A DNA stretch of 64,000 nucleotides from Microbulbifer celer (GCF_020991125.1 NZ_CP087715.1:3587001-3651000), one strand, 5' to 3'. Positions 35,645-45,755 are shown, counted from the stretch's first letter. Numbers and translations: made by a program. The notes: a model not told the origin generated them from the letters alone.

Positions 35645-36259
35645 CTAATATTTCTCATGGGTTGCCAGCGATGCTATATGCCTCACTTCATTTGCATTGC
35701 TCTTGATACGGCGAGCTTCTGACTCAAATGTTTCGATGTTGGACACACCATTTTCCTCACCAAGCTTAGTGACAGCAATGACTATGCGGAATAGCACCCA
35801 CGCTGCATCAATTGCTAGATCGACGATATTTTCTTCAATCTGAGCATCACCTGCCTCTCGATTCCTGACCTCGCCATCCCACCGAGGATTGCGAATAAAC
35901 ATTGCGGTACCTCCAAGTGGAACAAGGTATCCATGAAACAACGAGTGACGATAACTCATAAGGTCTTTTGCTGCCCCGGCCGCAACGGCGAGCACTTCAT
36001 TTGCTTTCGCGCTAAGATCCTCGCTTCCGCTGGAGAGAACACCCACCCATTTATAAGCCGACGTTTTGTCTGTTGAAGGCCTATTGCCTGCAACCTGCTC
36101 CTTTTCAAGCGCCCATACAGCACGCTCCAGATGAGATTCAAACATTCCCCATGCTACAGCGAATACACCAATTTTGTGCTGTATCTCAACAGGAATGCCA
36201 AGCTCCTGAATTTTCACGCTAACCAGTAGGGCGTTACGTGTATGCTTCGGTAGTTCCAT
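35645..36259 (-). CDS. Unknown protein with HEPN-like R-x4-H motif (first cassette)
   Basis: 204 residues, helical, no signal. N-terminal LPKHTRNALLVSVKIQELG, then FAVAWGMFESHLERAVWALEKE and LMSYRHSLFHGYLVPLG. RHSLFH fits the R-x4-6-H motif of HEPN ribonuclease-type domains, and the preceding helix pattern is compatible; this is a motif-level observation only. Start ATG follows AGGAGG. The cassette opens with TTAGGGC at 36279, matching its own attC core, so it is the cassette nearest the integration end. Confidence 0.7.
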   Translation of the reverse strand: MELPKHTRNALLVSVKIQELGIPVEIQHKIGVFAVAWGMFESHLERAVWALEKEQVAGNRPSTDKTSAYKWVGVLSSGSEDLSAKANEVLAVAAGAAKDLMSYRHSLFHGYLVPLGGTAMFIRNPRWDGEVRNREAGDAQIEENIVDLAIDAAWVLFRIVIAVTKLGEENGVSNIETFESEARRIKSNANEVRHIASLATHEKY

Positions 36260-36272
36260 TGGCCCTCCTGGT

Positions 36273-36280
36273 GCCCTAAC
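36273..36280 (-). other. attI-like recombination core at the array's leading end
   Basis: GCCCTAAC on the plus strand (minus GTTAGGGC) matches the core of the cassette's own attC (35627). No attC structure lies on the far side, as expected of attI, yet no integrase gene is found beside it. It is followed outward by an AT-rich region with three boxes. Confidence 0.55.
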
Positions 36281-36297
36281 ATTTATATCGTGATGAT

Positions 36298-36360
36298 GCC
36301 TATATATAGGCACAATATCTATATATAGGAATAAATGTCTATATCTAGCCATTTATTCCT
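36298..36360. promoter_or_regulatory. AT-rich region with three CTATATATAG boxes and an 11-bp inverted repeat
   Basis: CTATATATAG occurs at 36300 and 36319, and CTATATCTAG at 36339, about 19-20 bp apart. The first is inside a perfect 14-bp palindrome (36298-36311). AGGAATAAATG (36327-36337) and CATTTATTCCT (36350-36360) form an 11-bp inverted repeat. It lies just upstream of the first cassette gene, so it may be a promoter or operator region, possibly the relic of Pc/attI. Confidence 0.55.
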
Positions 36361-36372
36361 ATGTGTAACCAT

Positions 36373-36774
36373 CTAAACTTCAATACTGAAATCAACATCT
36401 TGGCACTCGTCCACCAGTCCCTCCTTGATCCTGTGTCCAAGTCCCAGCCCAACAGCTATCGCTCTCGTGGTTATCCAGGACCGTGTACCAGGGCTGTATC
36501 TGGCACCGGCAGATTTCAGCAATTGTTGATATTCCAGCTCTCGCATAAATACTTTTACCGCAACCGCGTCGACTCGCCTTCTCGCACTGCGGCTTCTTTC
36601 ACTACTGCCCGGTGCGGCTTTGGGGCGCTCATCTACGATCAGTTCGACGGTGGTATAAATTTTTGATCCGCAATCGGACTGTCGGTAACGCACTGCGCAG
36701 AGTCTTTCCCCGTAGCGCCGTTGATACGCCTTGGATCCCCTGTCGCCAGGTTTTATTGTTTTGGTAACTTCCAT
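36373..36774 (-). CDS. Conserved protein of mobile-element type
   Basis: 133 residues. The N-terminal half (KTIKPGDRGSKAYQRRYGER, then LCAVRYRQS and YTTVELIVDERP) resembles small proteins often found in integrative elements and plasmids, function unknown. The C-terminal half is Arg/Ser-rich, then VAVKVFMRELEYQQLLKSAG. ATG with GGAGG upstream; the leader GGAGGGCAAATGGAAG is almost the same as that of the 35645 gene (GGAGGGCCAATGGAAC). No attC beside it, so probably outside the array. Confidence 0.72.
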   Translation of the reverse strand: MEVTKTIKPGDRGSKAYQRRYGERLCAVRYRQSDCGSKIYTTVELIVDERPKAAPGSSERSRSARRRVDAVAVKVFMRELEYQQLLKSAGARYSPGTRSWITTRAIAVGLGLGHRIKEGLVDECQDVDFSIEV

Positions 36775-36800
36775 TTGCCCTCCATGGCATGAACGCATTA

Positions 36801-38264
36801 TTAGATCCCGAGCTTGTCCCAGATTTCATCTATCCGCTGTGTCACTTCCGGATCCTTGACGATGGGCCGGCCCCATTCACGGGTGGTTTCCCCCTCCCAT
36901 TTATTGGTGGCATCAAATCCGATTTTTGATCCCAGGCCGGAAACCGGTGAGGCGAAGTCGAGATAGTCGATCGGGGTGTTTTCCACCATCACAGTGTCCC
37001 TTGCCGGGTCCATGCGGGTGGTCATGGCCCAGATGACGTCGTTCCAGTCTCTGGCGTTTACATCGTCGTCGGTAACGATCACGAATTTGGTGTACATAAA
37101 CTGACGCAGGAAGGACCAGACCCCCATCATCACGCGCTTGGCGTGGCCGGCGTACTGCTTCTTCATGGTGACCACCGCCAGCCGGTAGGAGCAGCCTTCT
37201 GGCGGCAGGTAGAAGTCGATGATTTCCGGGAACTGCTTGCGTAGGATGGGTACAAAGACTTCGTTCAGTGCCTCCCCCAGTACCGCGGGCTCATCCGGTG
37301 GGCGGCCGGTGTAGGTGCTGTGGTAGATGGGGTCTTTGCGGTGGGTGATTTTTTCCACGGTGAATACCGGGAAGCGGTCTACTTCGTTGTAGTAGCCGGT
37401 ATGGTCGCCGTAGGGGCCTTCGTCAGCCATGTCTTCGGGGTAGATGTAGCCTTCCAGCACATATTCCGCGCTGGCGGGTACCTGCAGGTTGCTCAGTCTG
37501 GCTTCGGCCACCTCGGTCTTGCCACCGCGCAGGAGGCCGGCGAAGGCGTATTCGGACAGGGTATCCGGCACTGGGGTGACGGCGCCGAGAATGGTGGCGG
37601 GATCGGCGCCGAGGGCGACGGCAACCGGGAAGGGTTCACCGGGGTACTGCTGCTGCCATTCCCGGAAATCCAGCGCGCCGCCGCGGTGGGAGAGCCAGCG
37701 CATGATCAGGCGATTCTTGCCGATCAACTGCATACGGTAGATGCCCAGGTTCTGGCGTTTCTTTTCCGGGCCGCGGGTGATTACCAGGGGCCAGGTGACC
37801 AGGGGCGCGGCGTCGCCGGGCCAGCAGGTCTGTATGGGCAGTTTGGTGAGGTCCACTTCATCAGCATCCAGCTCCACCTTCTGGCAGTCCGCTTTGCTGA
37901 CCACTTTGGGGCCCATGTTCATCACCTGTTTGAAGATGGGCAGTTTTTCCCAGGCGTCGCGGATGCCCTCCGGCGGCTGCGGCTCTTTCAGGAAGGCCAG
38001 CAGCTCGCCCACTTCGCGCAGCTCGGAGACGGATTCGCGCCCCATGCCGAGGGCAACCCGCTCGGGGGTGCCAAACAGATTGGCCAGTACCGGGGTGTCG
38101 TAACCGGTGGGGTTTTCAAACAGGAGCGCGGGGCCGCCGGCGCGCAGTACGCGGTCGGCAATTTCTGTCATTTCCAGGTAGGGGCTGACGGGGTGTTTGA
38201 TACGCTTCAGGAGGCCGCGCTTTTCCAGTAGCTGGATAAAGTCGCGCAGATCTTTGTATTTCAT
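36801..38264 (-). CDS. ubiD: 4-hydroxy-3-polyprenylbenzoate decarboxylase
   Basis: Prenylated-FMN-dependent decarboxylase of ubiquinone synthesis, 487 residues. Clear UbiD pattern: [20 protein letters not shown] at the start, the [25 protein letters not shown] type central block, the [12 protein letters not shown] metal/cofactor region, and WDLVMVEN-type C-terminal [16 protein letters not shown]. Needs a UbiX partner, not in this window. It borders the accessory block, so the array was inserted next to a core gene. Confidence 0.96.
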   Translation of the reverse strand: MKYKDLRDFIQLLEKRGLLKRIKHPVSPYLEMTEIADRVLRAGGPALLFENPTGYDTPVLANLFGTPERVALGMGRESVSELREVGELLAFLKEPQPPEGIRDAWEKLPIFKQVMNMGPKVVSKADCQKVELDADEVDLTKLPIQTCWPGDAAPLVTWPLVITRGPEKKRQNLGIYRMQLIGKNRLIMRWLSHRGGALDFREWQQQYPGEPFPVAVALGADPATILGAVTPVPDTLSEYAFAGLLRGGKTEVAEARLSNLQVPASAEYVLEGYIYPEDMADEGPYGDHTGYYNEVDRFPVFTVEKITHRKDPIYHSTYTGRPPDEPAVLGEALNEVFVPILRKQFPEIIDFYLPPEGCSYRLAVVTMKKQYAGHAKRVMMGVWSFLRQFMYTKFVIVTDDDVNARDWNDVIWAMTTRMDPARDTVMVENTPIDYLDFASPVSGLGSKIGFDATNKWEGETTREWGRPIVKDPEVTQRIDEIWDKLGI

Positions 38265-38474
38265 GCTTTCCCGGTCGGTGACTAATGTGCAGCGGCCAGT
38301 GTAAAGCAGACGGAGCGAAATGGGGAATTCGCACTAATGGTGTGCACAGCGAAGGGGAAAGAGCCGTGAGGCAAGCAGGGAAGGTTTTGAGAACAACCCG
38401 CAGCGGCTGCTGCGGGTTGTGGAATTCTCAGGCTTGAATGACCAGGCCCGGAATTAATGCTTCGAAGCGGTTGC

Positions 38475-38744
38475 TTAGAAGCGGGGGCGACGCGGACGGT
38501 CTTCGCGCGGACGGGCTTCGTTTACACGAATATTGCGCCCGGACAGCGGCTGGTCATTCATTTCTTCGATTGCCTTACGCGCTTCGTCGTCGTTCGGCAT
38601 TTCTACGAAACCAAAACCTTTAGAACGGCCAGTTTCCCGGTCGGTGATAACAGTAGCCCGGGAGATTTCACCGAATGCACCAAACGCTTCGTGCAGTTCG
38701 TCAGAGGTTACGCCGTAGGCCAGATTTCCGATATAGATATTCAC
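38475..38744 (-). CDS. Small RNA-binding protein (single RRM)
   Basis: 89 residues: one RNA recognition motif with RNP2 (IYIGNL at 3-8) and RNP1 (KGFGFVEM, about 43-50), followed by a basic Arg/Pro tail. Such bacterial glycine/arginine-tailed RRM proteins bind single-stranded RNA and are often cold-induced. The long upstream region (to the rho terminator) fits a regulated 5' leader, but no motif is certain. Confidence 0.92.
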   Translation of the reverse strand: MNIYIGNLAYGVTSDELHEAFGAFGEISRATVITDRETGRSKGFGFVEMPNDDEARKAIEEMNDQPLSGRNIRVNEARPREDRPRRPRF

Positions 38745-38999
38745 AAAAAAGTCTCACATGAGTTCAGTGGGCTGTCGAGCATTCACAAATGAGTAACCAG
38801 CGCCACCACGTTACTCACTTGAGATTGGTCCTTATTCAGCCGGCTTCACAGCCACCTGAGACCAATTCGGTTAGTGTTGAAAGTATGATCAACACTGTAA
38901 TGATGGCCTTTATATGCCTATCGCGAGGCCATTTCAACTGAATTCGGCGCAATTTCACGCCTTATTCGTCCTATTGCAATTTTTGTTCAGCCCATACAA

Positions 39000-39030
39000 A
39001 TAAGGGCCGGCAAATCGTGCCAGCCCTTAT
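39000..39030 (-). terminator. Intrinsic terminator after rho
   Basis: ATAAGGGCTGGCA / TGCCGGCCCTTAT stem (13 bp, one mismatch) with a 5-nt loop, 12 nt after the rho stop on the minus strand, followed by TTTGTAT. Confidence 0.75.
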
Positions 39031-39042
39031 CTTGTCAGCGAA

Positions 39043-40302
39043 TTATTTCCGTTTCATGGACAGGAAGAATTCGTCGTTGGTTTTGAAGTCTTTGAGTTTG
39101 TCGATCAAAAACTCCGTAGCCGCCATATCTTCCATATCGTGCAACAATTTGCGCAGGATCCACACCCGCTGCAGCTCGCCTTCCGGCATCAGCAGCTCTT
39201 CACGGCGGGTGCCCGAGCGGCGCACATTGATCGCGGGGTAGATACGCTTCTCAGCGATCTTGCGATCCAGCTGCAGCTCCATGTTACCGGTACCTTTGAA
39301 CTCCTCGAAGATGACTTCATCCATCTTCGAACCGGTGTCCACCAGGGCGGTGGCGATAATGGAAAGGCTGCCACCTTCCTCGATATTACGCGCCGCACCG
39401 AAGAAGCGTTTCGGGCGCTCCAGGGCGTGGGCATCCACACCACCGGTCAGCACCTTGCCGGAGCTCGGCACGGTGGTGTTGTACGCGCGTGCCAGACGGG
39501 TGATGGAGTCCAGCAGGATCACGACGTCTTTCTTGTGTTCTACCAGGCGCTTGGCCTTCTCGATCACCATCTCTGCCACCTGTACGTGACGGGCCGGCGG
39601 CTCGTCGAAGGTGGAGGCAACCACTTCACCGCGCACGGAGCGCTGCATTTCGGTCACTTCTTCCGGGCGCTCATCGATCAGCAGTACGATCAGGTGGCAC
39701 TCCGGATTGTTGCGGGTGATGGCCTGCGCGATGTTCTGCAGCATGATGGTCTTACCCGCCTTGGGCGGCGCAACAATCAGGCCACGCTGGCCTTTGCCGA
39801 TGGGGGCAACCAGGTCGATGATGCGGCCGATCAGGTCCTCAGACGAGCCGTTGCCACACTCGAGGCCGAGGCGGTCGTTGGGGAACAGCGGGGTGAGGTT
39901 TTCAAACAGGATCTTGCTGCGGGCGTTTTCCGGCTTGTCGAAGTTGATCTCGCTGACCTTCAACAGGGCGAAGTAGCGTTCACCTTCTTTGGGGGGGCGG
40001 ATCTTTCCGGAAATGGTGTCGCCGGTGCGGAGGTTGAAGCGGCGAATCTGACTGGGAGAAACATAAATGTCATCGGGGCCGGCGAGGTAGGAGGAGTCGG
40101 CCGAACGTAAAAAACCGAAGCCATCCTGAAGAATCTCCAACACCCCGTCGCCGTAGATGTCTTCACCGCTTTTGGCGTGGCGCTTGAGGATATTGAAAAT
40201 GATGTCCTGTTTGCGCGAGCGGGCGAGGTTTTCGAGCCCCATGCCTTTGGCAATTTCGATCAGGTCTTCAATGGGTTTGGTTTTTAATTCAGAAAGGTTC
40301 AT
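39043..40302 (-). CDS. rho: Transcription termination factor Rho
   Basis: Hexameric RNA-dependent ATPase that ends transcription. 419 residues, exactly the E. coli length. Landmarks: [17 protein letters not shown]-binding DGFGFLRS, Walker A APPKAGKT, Walker [17 protein letters not shown], and the Q-loop [11 protein letters not shown]. The frame remains open for 68 codons upstream, but that stretch has no similarity and was excluded. Confidence 0.98.
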   Translation of the reverse strand: MNLSELKTKPIEDLIEIAKGMGLENLARSRKQDIIFNILKRHAKSGEDIYGDGVLEILQDGFGFLRSADSSYLAGPDDIYVSPSQIRRFNLRTGDTISGKIRPPKEGERYFALLKVSEINFDKPENARSKILFENLTPLFPNDRLGLECGNGSSEDLIGRIIDLVAPIGKGQRGLIVAPPKAGKTIMLQNIAQAITRNNPECHLIVLLIDERPEEVTEMQRSVRGEVVASTFDEPPARHVQVAEMVIEKAKRLVEHKKDVVILLDSITRLARAYNTTVPSSGKVLTGGVDAHALERPKRFFGAARNIEEGGSLSIIATALVDTGSKMDEVIFEEFKGTGNMELQLDRKIAEKRIYPAINVRRSGTRREELLMPEGELQRVWILRKLLHDMEDMAATEFLIDKLKDFKTNDEFFLSMKRK

Positions 40303-40734
40303 ACCAATTGCTTTATTAAGGTTTCTTCTATCAGTTGGCGCGGACGCACCGGAACGTTTAGCGGAGGGAGTTGAAGTATTGATAAGTACAGCCCGTAATG
40401 GATTGCCGACGGTTAGACTGACCGCACGCACCTCTTCGAAAACGAAGCATCTCAAAAAAGAGCACTCCCGGAAAACGAAGCACCGCTCGCATTGGCACAC
40501 ATTCACTGCGGCAAAGGTGCCTGGGAGATAGTTCGATTTGAGGAGTTGGCGCGCCGGAATGGCTGTGTCGACAGCGGGGTTGGCGACTTGATTCAGTTCT
40601 GAACTGAACAGTTACTTTGATTACTAGGCAGTATAACGGTAGTTCGGCATCCTGCAAGGCTTAATTTGATTTACCCGGCGAATGGTACACCGCGCGGAAG
40701 CCGGGAACACCAGTAGTGCCCCCGGCCCACTGGA
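40303..40734 (-). promoter_or_regulatory. rho leader and promoter
   Basis: 432 nt between trxA and rho. A sigma70-type promoter on the minus strand has TTGCAG (40652-40657) and TATACT (40630-40635), 16 bp apart. Transcription from it would give a leader of about 330 nt before the rho ATG; long rho leaders serve autogenous attenuation in other bacteria. No leader peptide could be confirmed. Confidence 0.55.
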
Positions 40735-41064
40735 TCAGCCGATCTGGCTGTCGATGAACTCGGTCAACTGGGCGCGGGACAGCGCACCGACCTTGGTGCC
40801 TTCCACGTTGCCACCCTTGAACAGCAGCAGAGTCGGAATACCGCGCACATTGTACTTGGCCGGGGACTCCTTGTTGGCGTCTACATCGACCTTGACGATC
40901 TTCAGCTGGTCGCCGTAGTGGCCCGCCAGATCTTCCAGTACCGGGGCGATCATCTTGCAGGGGCCGCACCACTGGGCCCAGAAGTCCACCAGTACCGGAC
41001 CTTCGGCTTTCAGTACTTCGGCTTCAAATTCTGCATCGGTAACGTTGACGATGTTCGCGCTCAT
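40735..41064 (-). CDS. trxA: Thioredoxin
   Basis: 109-residue cytoplasmic disulphide reductase with active site WCGPC (VDFWAQWCGPCKM, about residues 29-41) and the cis-proline in RGIPTLLLF. Start chosen at MSANIVNV, with AGGAAA upstream; the longer upstream frame lacks similarity. It lies upstream of rho in the same direction, as in E. coli and Pseudomonas. Confidence 0.97.
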   Translation of the reverse strand: MSANIVNVTDAEFEAEVLKAEGPVLVDFWAQWCGPCKMIAPVLEDLAGHYGDQLKIVKVDVDANKESPAKYNVRGIPTLLLFKGGNVEGTKVGALSRAQLTEFIDSQIG

Positions 41065-41267
41065 AATGGTTTCCTGTCGTTCTGTTGCTTCTGGCCCACA
41101 GGCCATGCCGGCAGACATGATAAGTATGGCCAGCTGACCCCGCAAGGCTATTGATTCTCGGGCTTTCGCCATTCCCCCCTTTATGGGGTCAGGCCGGGTA
41201 CTTTCAAGGGCTTTTGCGCAAGGGCCTTCACGCCGGGCTCTCACGCAAGGGTCCAGGTGGCCGGTAT

Positions 41268-42554
41268 TTACCCCGACACCAGAAAGCGCTGCAGGATTTC
41301 GTCCACATAGTCATATCCAAATGGGGTGGTGACAATGCGGGTCTCCAGTGGCGCTACCAGCTCCATCTGCTGTAACCGCTGCCACTCCGCCGCGATCACC
41401 GCCAGGGGTAACCCGGTCAGGGATTCAAAGCTCTCCGCCGGCACCCCCGCCTCCAGGCGCAGGGTGTTCATCAGGAACTCCAGTGGCCGGTCCTCCGGCG
41501 CGATAGCGGAAGCTTTTGGCAGCGGGAAATCCGACGCGCTATCGGTGGTCGATTCGTCTGCTGCGGCCCCATGCCCCAGAGACAGGTAGTCCCGCGGTGT
41601 GCGGGTGCGACGGGTGCGGATGATGCGCCCCTCTTCCGGCAACGTGAACTTGCCATGGGCGCCGGCCCCAATGCCGATATAGTCGGCAAAGGCCCAGTAG
41701 TTGAGGTTGTGGCGCGACGCCAGCCCACCACGGGCGTAGGCGGAAACCTCGTAGCGGTCATAGCCGACACTGGCGAGATACGCTCTGCCCGACTGCTGGA
41801 TTGCGGCGATGGCTTCAGAGCCCGGTGTCACCGGGGGTGCGGAGTAAAATGCGGTATTGGGCTCGATGGTGAGCTGATACCAGGAGATATGCTCGGCCCC
41901 CAGTTCCACCGCCCGCGCCAGATCCTTCAGCGCATCGATTTCCGACTGCCCGGGCAGCCCGTGCATCAGGTCCAGGTTGATATTGTCGAAGCCGGCTTTT
42001 CTGGCGCTACTGGCGGCTATCTCGGCTTCCGGCCCGGAGTGGATCCGGCCCAGGTTCTGTAGCTGCAGCGGATCGAAGCTCTGCACACCGATGGACAGCC
42101 GGTTGACCCCGGCCTCCCGGTAGCCGGCGAACTTGGCCTGCTCGAAGGTGCCCGGATTGGCCTCCAGCGTAATCTCGATATCCGGCTCGAAGCCCACCAG
42201 TTTTTCGGCCATCGACAGAATCCTGCCGATGGCACGGGCGGAGAACAGGCTCGGGGTGCCGCCGCCGAAAAAGATCGACCCCAACCTGCGCCCCTGTATC
42301 CAGGGCAGCTGGCTGCGGAGATCCCGCTCCAGCTGATCGACGTATTCCACTTCCGGCAGCGAACCGCTGCTGGGCTCGGCACCGGCGGCATGATTGGGTA
42401 TGTGAGCGCCCGCGGCGACCTGATGAGCGCCCGCGGCGACCTGATGAGAGTTAAAATCACAGTAGGGACATTTGCGCACACACCAGGGAATATGCACATA
42501 CAGGCTCAGCGGGGGCAGTTTCAGTTCACTGCCTGTCTGGGTCAGATCACGCAC
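41268..42554 (-). CDS. hemW: HemW, radical SAM haem chaperone
   Basis: Radical SAM protein of the coproporphyrinogen III oxidase-like group that transfers haem; 428 residues. Fe-S motif CVRKCPYC (C-x3-C-x2-C) is near the N-terminus, and GGGTPSLF is the SAM-binding glycine motif. GTG start overlaps the end of rdgB by 8 nt. Odd: just after the Fe-S motif it has an insertion of two identical seven-residue copies of QVAAGAH, encoded by a perfect 21-bp tandem repeat. Confidence 0.92.
   Translation of the reverse strand: MRDLTQTGSELKLPPLSLYVHIPWCVRKCPYCDFNSHQVAAGAHQVAAGAHIPNHAAGAEPSSGSLPEVEYVDQLERDLRSQLPWIQGRRLGSIFFGGGTPSLFSARAIGRILSMAEKLVGFEPDIEITLEANPGTFEQAKFAGYREAGVNRLSIGVQSFDPLQLQNLGRIHSGPEAEIAASSARKAGFDNINLDLMHGLPGQSEIDALKDLARAVELGAEHISWYQLTIEPNTAFYSAPPVTPGSEAIAAIQQSGRAYLASVGYDRYEVSAYARGGLASRHNLNYWAFADYIGIGAGAHGKFTLPEEGRIIRTRRTRTPRDYLSLGHGAAADESTTDSASDFPLPKASAIAPEDRPLEFLMNTLRLEAGVPAESFESLTGLPLAVIAAEWQRLQQMELVAPLETRIVTTPFGYDYVDEILQRFLVSG
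42404..42445 (-). repeat. Perfect 21-bp tandem duplication inside hemW
   Basis: Two copies of GAGCGCCCGCGGCGACCTGA+T, in frame, adding seven residues. Confidence 0.95.
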
Positions 42555-43152
42555 CAAGCATCTGCTCCCGCCACAGCTGTTCAAACTTTTCTACCGCCCG
42601 GGCGCGGTGGCTGAGGCGGTTTTTCACCTCGCGTTCCAGTTGCGCAGAAGTCATATTCTCGGACTCCACGAAGAACAGCGGATCATAGCCAAAGCCGTGG
42701 CTGCCCTCCGGGTGGAGCAGAATCCGACCACGCCAGGCGGCGGTACAGACCAGGGGGGTGGGGTCATCCGCACTGCGCACAAATGCCAGCGCACAATGAA
42801 AACTCGCGGTCCGGTCTTTTTCTTCCACACCTTCCAGCGCCGCGAGCAACTTGCGGTTGTTGTCTTCATCACTGGCGCCCGTGCCGGCGTAGCGCGCGGA
42901 GTAAATGCCCGGCGCCCCGCCAAGGGCATCGACGGCCAGCCCGGAATCGTCTGCCAGCGCCGGCAGGTTGCTGGCGCGGCTGGCGTGGCGGGCCTTGATC
43001 AGCGCATTTTCGATAAAGCTGAGACCGGTTTCTTCCGCTTCCTGATCGATAAAGTCCGACTGCGGATAAACCGCTATCTGCCAACCGGAAAATAGCTGTG
43101 AAAATTCTTTCAATTTGCCGGCGTTACCGCTGGCAAGCACGATCTTGTCCAT
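42547..43152 (-). CDS. rdgB: XTP/dITP pyrophosphatase
   Basis: Removes non-canonical purine nucleotides (dITP, XTP) from the pool. 201 residues, Ham1/RdgB family: [37 protein letters not shown], and the late HRARAVEKF. The same order metW-(DUF4426)-rdgB-hemW occurs in Pseudomonas. Confidence 0.97.
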   Translation of the reverse strand: MDKIVLASGNAGKLKEFSQLFSGWQIAVYPQSDFIDQEAEETGLSFIENALIKARHASRASNLPALADDSGLAVDALGGAPGIYSARYAGTGASDEDNNRKLLAALEGVEEKDRTASFHCALAFVRSADDPTPLVCTAAWRGRILLHPEGSHGFGYDPLFFVESENMTSAQLEREVKNRLSHRARAVEKFEQLWREQMLGA

Positions 43153-43255
43153 GGGGCTGGGGCTCAGAAATTCGGGAGTGAAAAATAAAAACAGCGAGCA
43201 TCCGACTTACGGAGGCCCGCCGTGCAATAGACTGCTTGCTTCCGCAAAAATACTG

Positions 43256-43705
43256 TCAGTTTTTGTGTAGCTGACGGCGGAAGGTCACCTGGTGGTCACT
43301 GCCATCAGGCAGTGTCAGGTCGACTTTGAAAGTCAGTGTTTCTTCGTGCTCGAAGCGCAGCGGAGCGAGGTAATACACCGCTTTATTATCGCGGATCTCT
43401 TTGAAGTCCAGCTGGCGCGACTGCTGTATCAGGTTGGTGGCGGTACCGGAAACCGCGGCACTGGTACCCTGAATTTCCCCGATCTTGGCAACGGAAATAT
43501 TGACGAAGGCGCGATCCCGGGCACGAACCAGATTGTATTTGCGTGCGATCTCCGGCGGGATGAAATCACTATTGAACACCGAGTAGGTTACCCGGTAGTC
43601 ACCAAAGTCCTGATGACTGGTGATGACCTTGGCATCCTGCGCCGCAGCCGCCGCTGCCCACAACAACAGGGCTATGGAAATAAATGCAGCAAACACCTTT
43701 TTCAC
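43256..43705 (-). CDS. Exported DUF4426 protein
   Basis: 149 residues with a signal peptide (hydrophobic core then AAAAAAQDAK). Mature part is beta-rich; HQDFGDYRVTYSVFNSDFIP is the DUF4426 signature, and YYLAPLRFEHEETLTF is near the end. Function unknown. Its place between metW and rdgB is conserved in gammaproteobacteria. Confidence 0.9.
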   Translation of the reverse strand: MKKVFAAFISIALLLWAAAAAAQDAKVITSHQDFGDYRVTYSVFNSDFIPPEIARKYNLVRARDRAFVNISVAKIGEIQGTSAAVSGTATNLIQQSRQLDFKEIRDNKAVYYLAPLRFEHEETLTFKVDLTLPDGSDHQVTFRRQLHKN

Positions 43706-43785
43706 GGCGTCCTCCTTTTATATTGAACCGAGAGCGCGACGGCCTCATTTACGGACGGCGCGTAAAACAACTAATTACAACCATT

Positions 43786-44379
43786 CTAGCGAGTCAGATG
43801 GTAAATCGCCGTTTCTCCGAACAGATTTGGTAAAAAATCTTTGAAAAGTCCGGCTACCGGGGACTCTGATACCACCTGGCGATGGAGTATCTGCCAGTTG
43901 TGTTGCTGGCAGAGCACTTCAAAGTCTTTGAAAGTACAAAAGTGAATATTGGGCGTGTCGTACCATTCATAGGGTAATAAGTCGGACACCGGCATACGCC
44001 CGGAAACCGCTAGGTGCCAGCGCGCCTTCCATTGCCCGAAATTGGGGAAGGTAATAATGCATTCGCGCCCTACCCGCAGCATCTCCTCCACTACAAGATG
44101 CGGGAAACGCAGTGTCTGCAGCGCCTGGGTCATCACCACGGTATCAAAACTGTGGTCGGCAAAATTGCCGAGACCGGTATCCAGGTTCTGCTCCACGACA
44201 TTCACGCCGCGTTCGACACACTTCTGAATCTGTGCCGGATCGATTTCCAGTCCGTAGCCGGATACCTGCTTTTCCTGCGACAGCCGCTCCAGCAACACGC
44301 CGTCGCCACACCCCAGGTCCAGCACCCGGGAGCCGGAGGCAACCCAGTCGTGAATGATATCGAGATCACGACGCAACAT
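43786..44379 (-). CDS. metW: MetW, methionine biosynthesis methyltransferase-like protein
   Basis: 197-residue SAM-dependent methyltransferase fold ([17 protein letters not shown]). MetW works with MetX in homoserine acylation, exact role unsettled. Start [13 protein letters not shown] with GGGAGG upstream; it overlaps the metX stop by 14 nt, so the two are coupled. Confidence 0.95.
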   Translation of the reverse strand: MLRRDLDIIHDWVASGSRVLDLGCGDGVLLERLSQEKQVSGYGLEIDPAQIQKCVERGVNVVEQNLDTGLGNFADHSFDTVVMTQALQTLRFPHLVVEEMLRVGRECIITFPNFGQWKARWHLAVSGRMPVSDLLPYEWYDTPNIHFCTFKDFEVLCQQHNWQILHRQVVSESPVAGLFKDFLPNLFGETAIYHLTR

Positions 44380-45643
44380 CGGTCGCCTCCCTGTCACGGT
44401 TCTTTGATGACATTTCTTTGGCCACGTTGTTCATATAGGCGGAAAACACCTGTTCGTAGCGGGCGTTGGGCAGCAGGAAGGCGTCGTGTCCCATGGGGGA
44501 ATCCACTTCGGCGTAGCTTACCGGTTTGTTTGCGTGGATCAGCGCATCGGCAATTTCCCGCGAGCGTTCCGGCGCAAAACGCCAGTCGGAGGTAAATGAC
44601 ACCAGGAAGAATTTGCACTGTGCGTGTGAGAAGGCCTTTACCGGGTCGTCGTCGTACTCCCGCGCCAGGTCGAAATAATCCAGCGCGCGGGTCATCAGGA
44701 TATAGGTATTGGGATCGAAGCTGCCGGAGAAACTGTCCCCCTGGTAGCGCAGGTAACTCTGCACCTGAAATTCCACCAGTTCTTCCACACCCTGCTCGAA
44801 GGTTCCGGAGCGCAGTTCGCGGCCGAATTTTTTCCCCAGACCGTCATCAGACAAATAGGTGATGTGGCCGATCATGCGCGCTACCGCGAGGCCGTGACGC
44901 GGCAGGGTCTCCTGTTCCTGATAACGCCCGTCGCGGAAATCCGGGTCCGAGGTGATCGCCTGACGGGCGGTTTCGTTAAAGGCAATATTCTGCGCGGTCA
45001 GCTTCATTGCCGACGCGATCACTACGCAGTGGCGCAGCCGCTGGGGATATTCCAGCGCCCAGCGCATTGCCTGCATACCACCGAGGCTGCCGCCCACCAC
45101 CGCGGCCCAGGTTTCAATCCCCAGGTGATCGGCAAGCAGCGCCTGGCTGTGCACCCAGTCCCGCGCGCGCAGTGGCGGGAAGTCCGGCCCCCAGGGTTTA
45201 CCGGTTTCAGGGTTGATGGACGACGGCCCGGTAGAGCCGTGACAACCGCCGAGGTTGTTCACTCCCACCACAAAAAACTTATTAGTGTCGATGGGCTTGC
45301 CCGGGCCGATATAGTGATCCCACCAGCCGGGCCGTTTGTCTGTCGCGCTGTGGTAACCGGCAACATGGTGGTGGCCGGAGAGTGCATGGCAGATCAGTAT
45401 CGCGTTGCTCTTGTCCTCGTTCAGGGTGCCGTAGGTTTCGTACACCAGCTTGAAGCCGTCCAGCACCCGGCCACAGGCCAGCTTGAAGGGCCCATCGAAG
45501 GCGTAACTCTGCGGTTTAACGATGCCCACAGAGTTGGCCGGCAGCGAAGCCGGTTTGGGGGAATCTGAAGGTTGCGCTTCCTTGGTCAAAATCTTTCGCG
45601 TGTCGTTGGTTGGCGGGGCGCCAAGTTTACGAAAGGTAAGCAT
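44366..45643 (-). CDS. metX: Homoserine O-acyltransferase
   Basis: Acylates homoserine at the first committed step of methionine synthesis, feeding direct sulphhydrylation. 425 residues as drawn. Alpha/beta-hydrolase fold: nucleophile in [29 protein letters not shown] near the N-terminus, and catalytic His in [10 protein letters not shown]. Start is uncertain: the N-terminus is about 35-40 residues longer than typical, and no strong ribosome-binding site precedes MLTFRKL. Whether acetyl- or succinyl-CoA is used cannot be told here. Confidence 0.93.
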   Translation of the reverse strand: MLTFRKLGAPPTNDTRKILTKEAQPSDSPKPASLPANSVGIVKPQSYAFDGPFKLACGRVLDGFKLVYETYGTLNEDKSNAILICHALSGHHHVAGYHSATDKRPGWWDHYIGPGKPIDTNKFFVVGVNNLGGCHGSTGPSSINPETGKPWGPDFPPLRARDWVHSQALLADHLGIETWAAVVGGSLGGMQAMRWALEYPQRLRHCVVIASAMKLTAQNIAFNETARQAITSDPDFRDGRYQEQETLPRHGLAVARMIGHITYLSDDGLGKKFGRELRSGTFEQGVEELVEFQVQSYLRYQGDSFSGSFDPNTYILMTRALDYFDLAREYDDDPVKAFSHAQCKFFLVSFTSDWRFAPERSREIADALIHANKPVSYAEVDSPMGHDAFLLPNARYEQVFSAYMNNVAKEMSSKNRDREATDVAS

Positions 45644-45722
45644 GGGAAGATAGAGGGAGGGAAAGACGGAGGGCAGGCTGCCCGAGTACAAGGGTGAAAG
45701 TCCGGGTAGAAGGGTAAAAGTC

Positions 45723-45745
45723 CGGGGCGGCAAGATACCGCCCCG
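45723..45745 (-). terminator. Hairpin terminator after the dynamin-like gene
   Basis: CGGGGCGG / CCGCCCCG stem with a 7-nt loop, 10 nt after the stop of the 45756 gene on the minus strand, followed by GGACTTTTAC. Confidence 0.6.
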
Positions 45746-45755
45746 CATTCAGACC

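Noticed and set aside
36373-38264. Integron integrase at the leading end of the array
   Set aside because: The two genes next to the end are a small mobile-element-type protein and UbiD; neither has tyrosine recombinase motifs.
40303-40506. N-terminal extension of Rho by 68 codons
   Set aside because: The Rho family starts at MNLSELK; length from there is exactly 419. The extra codons have no similarity and overlap the leader.
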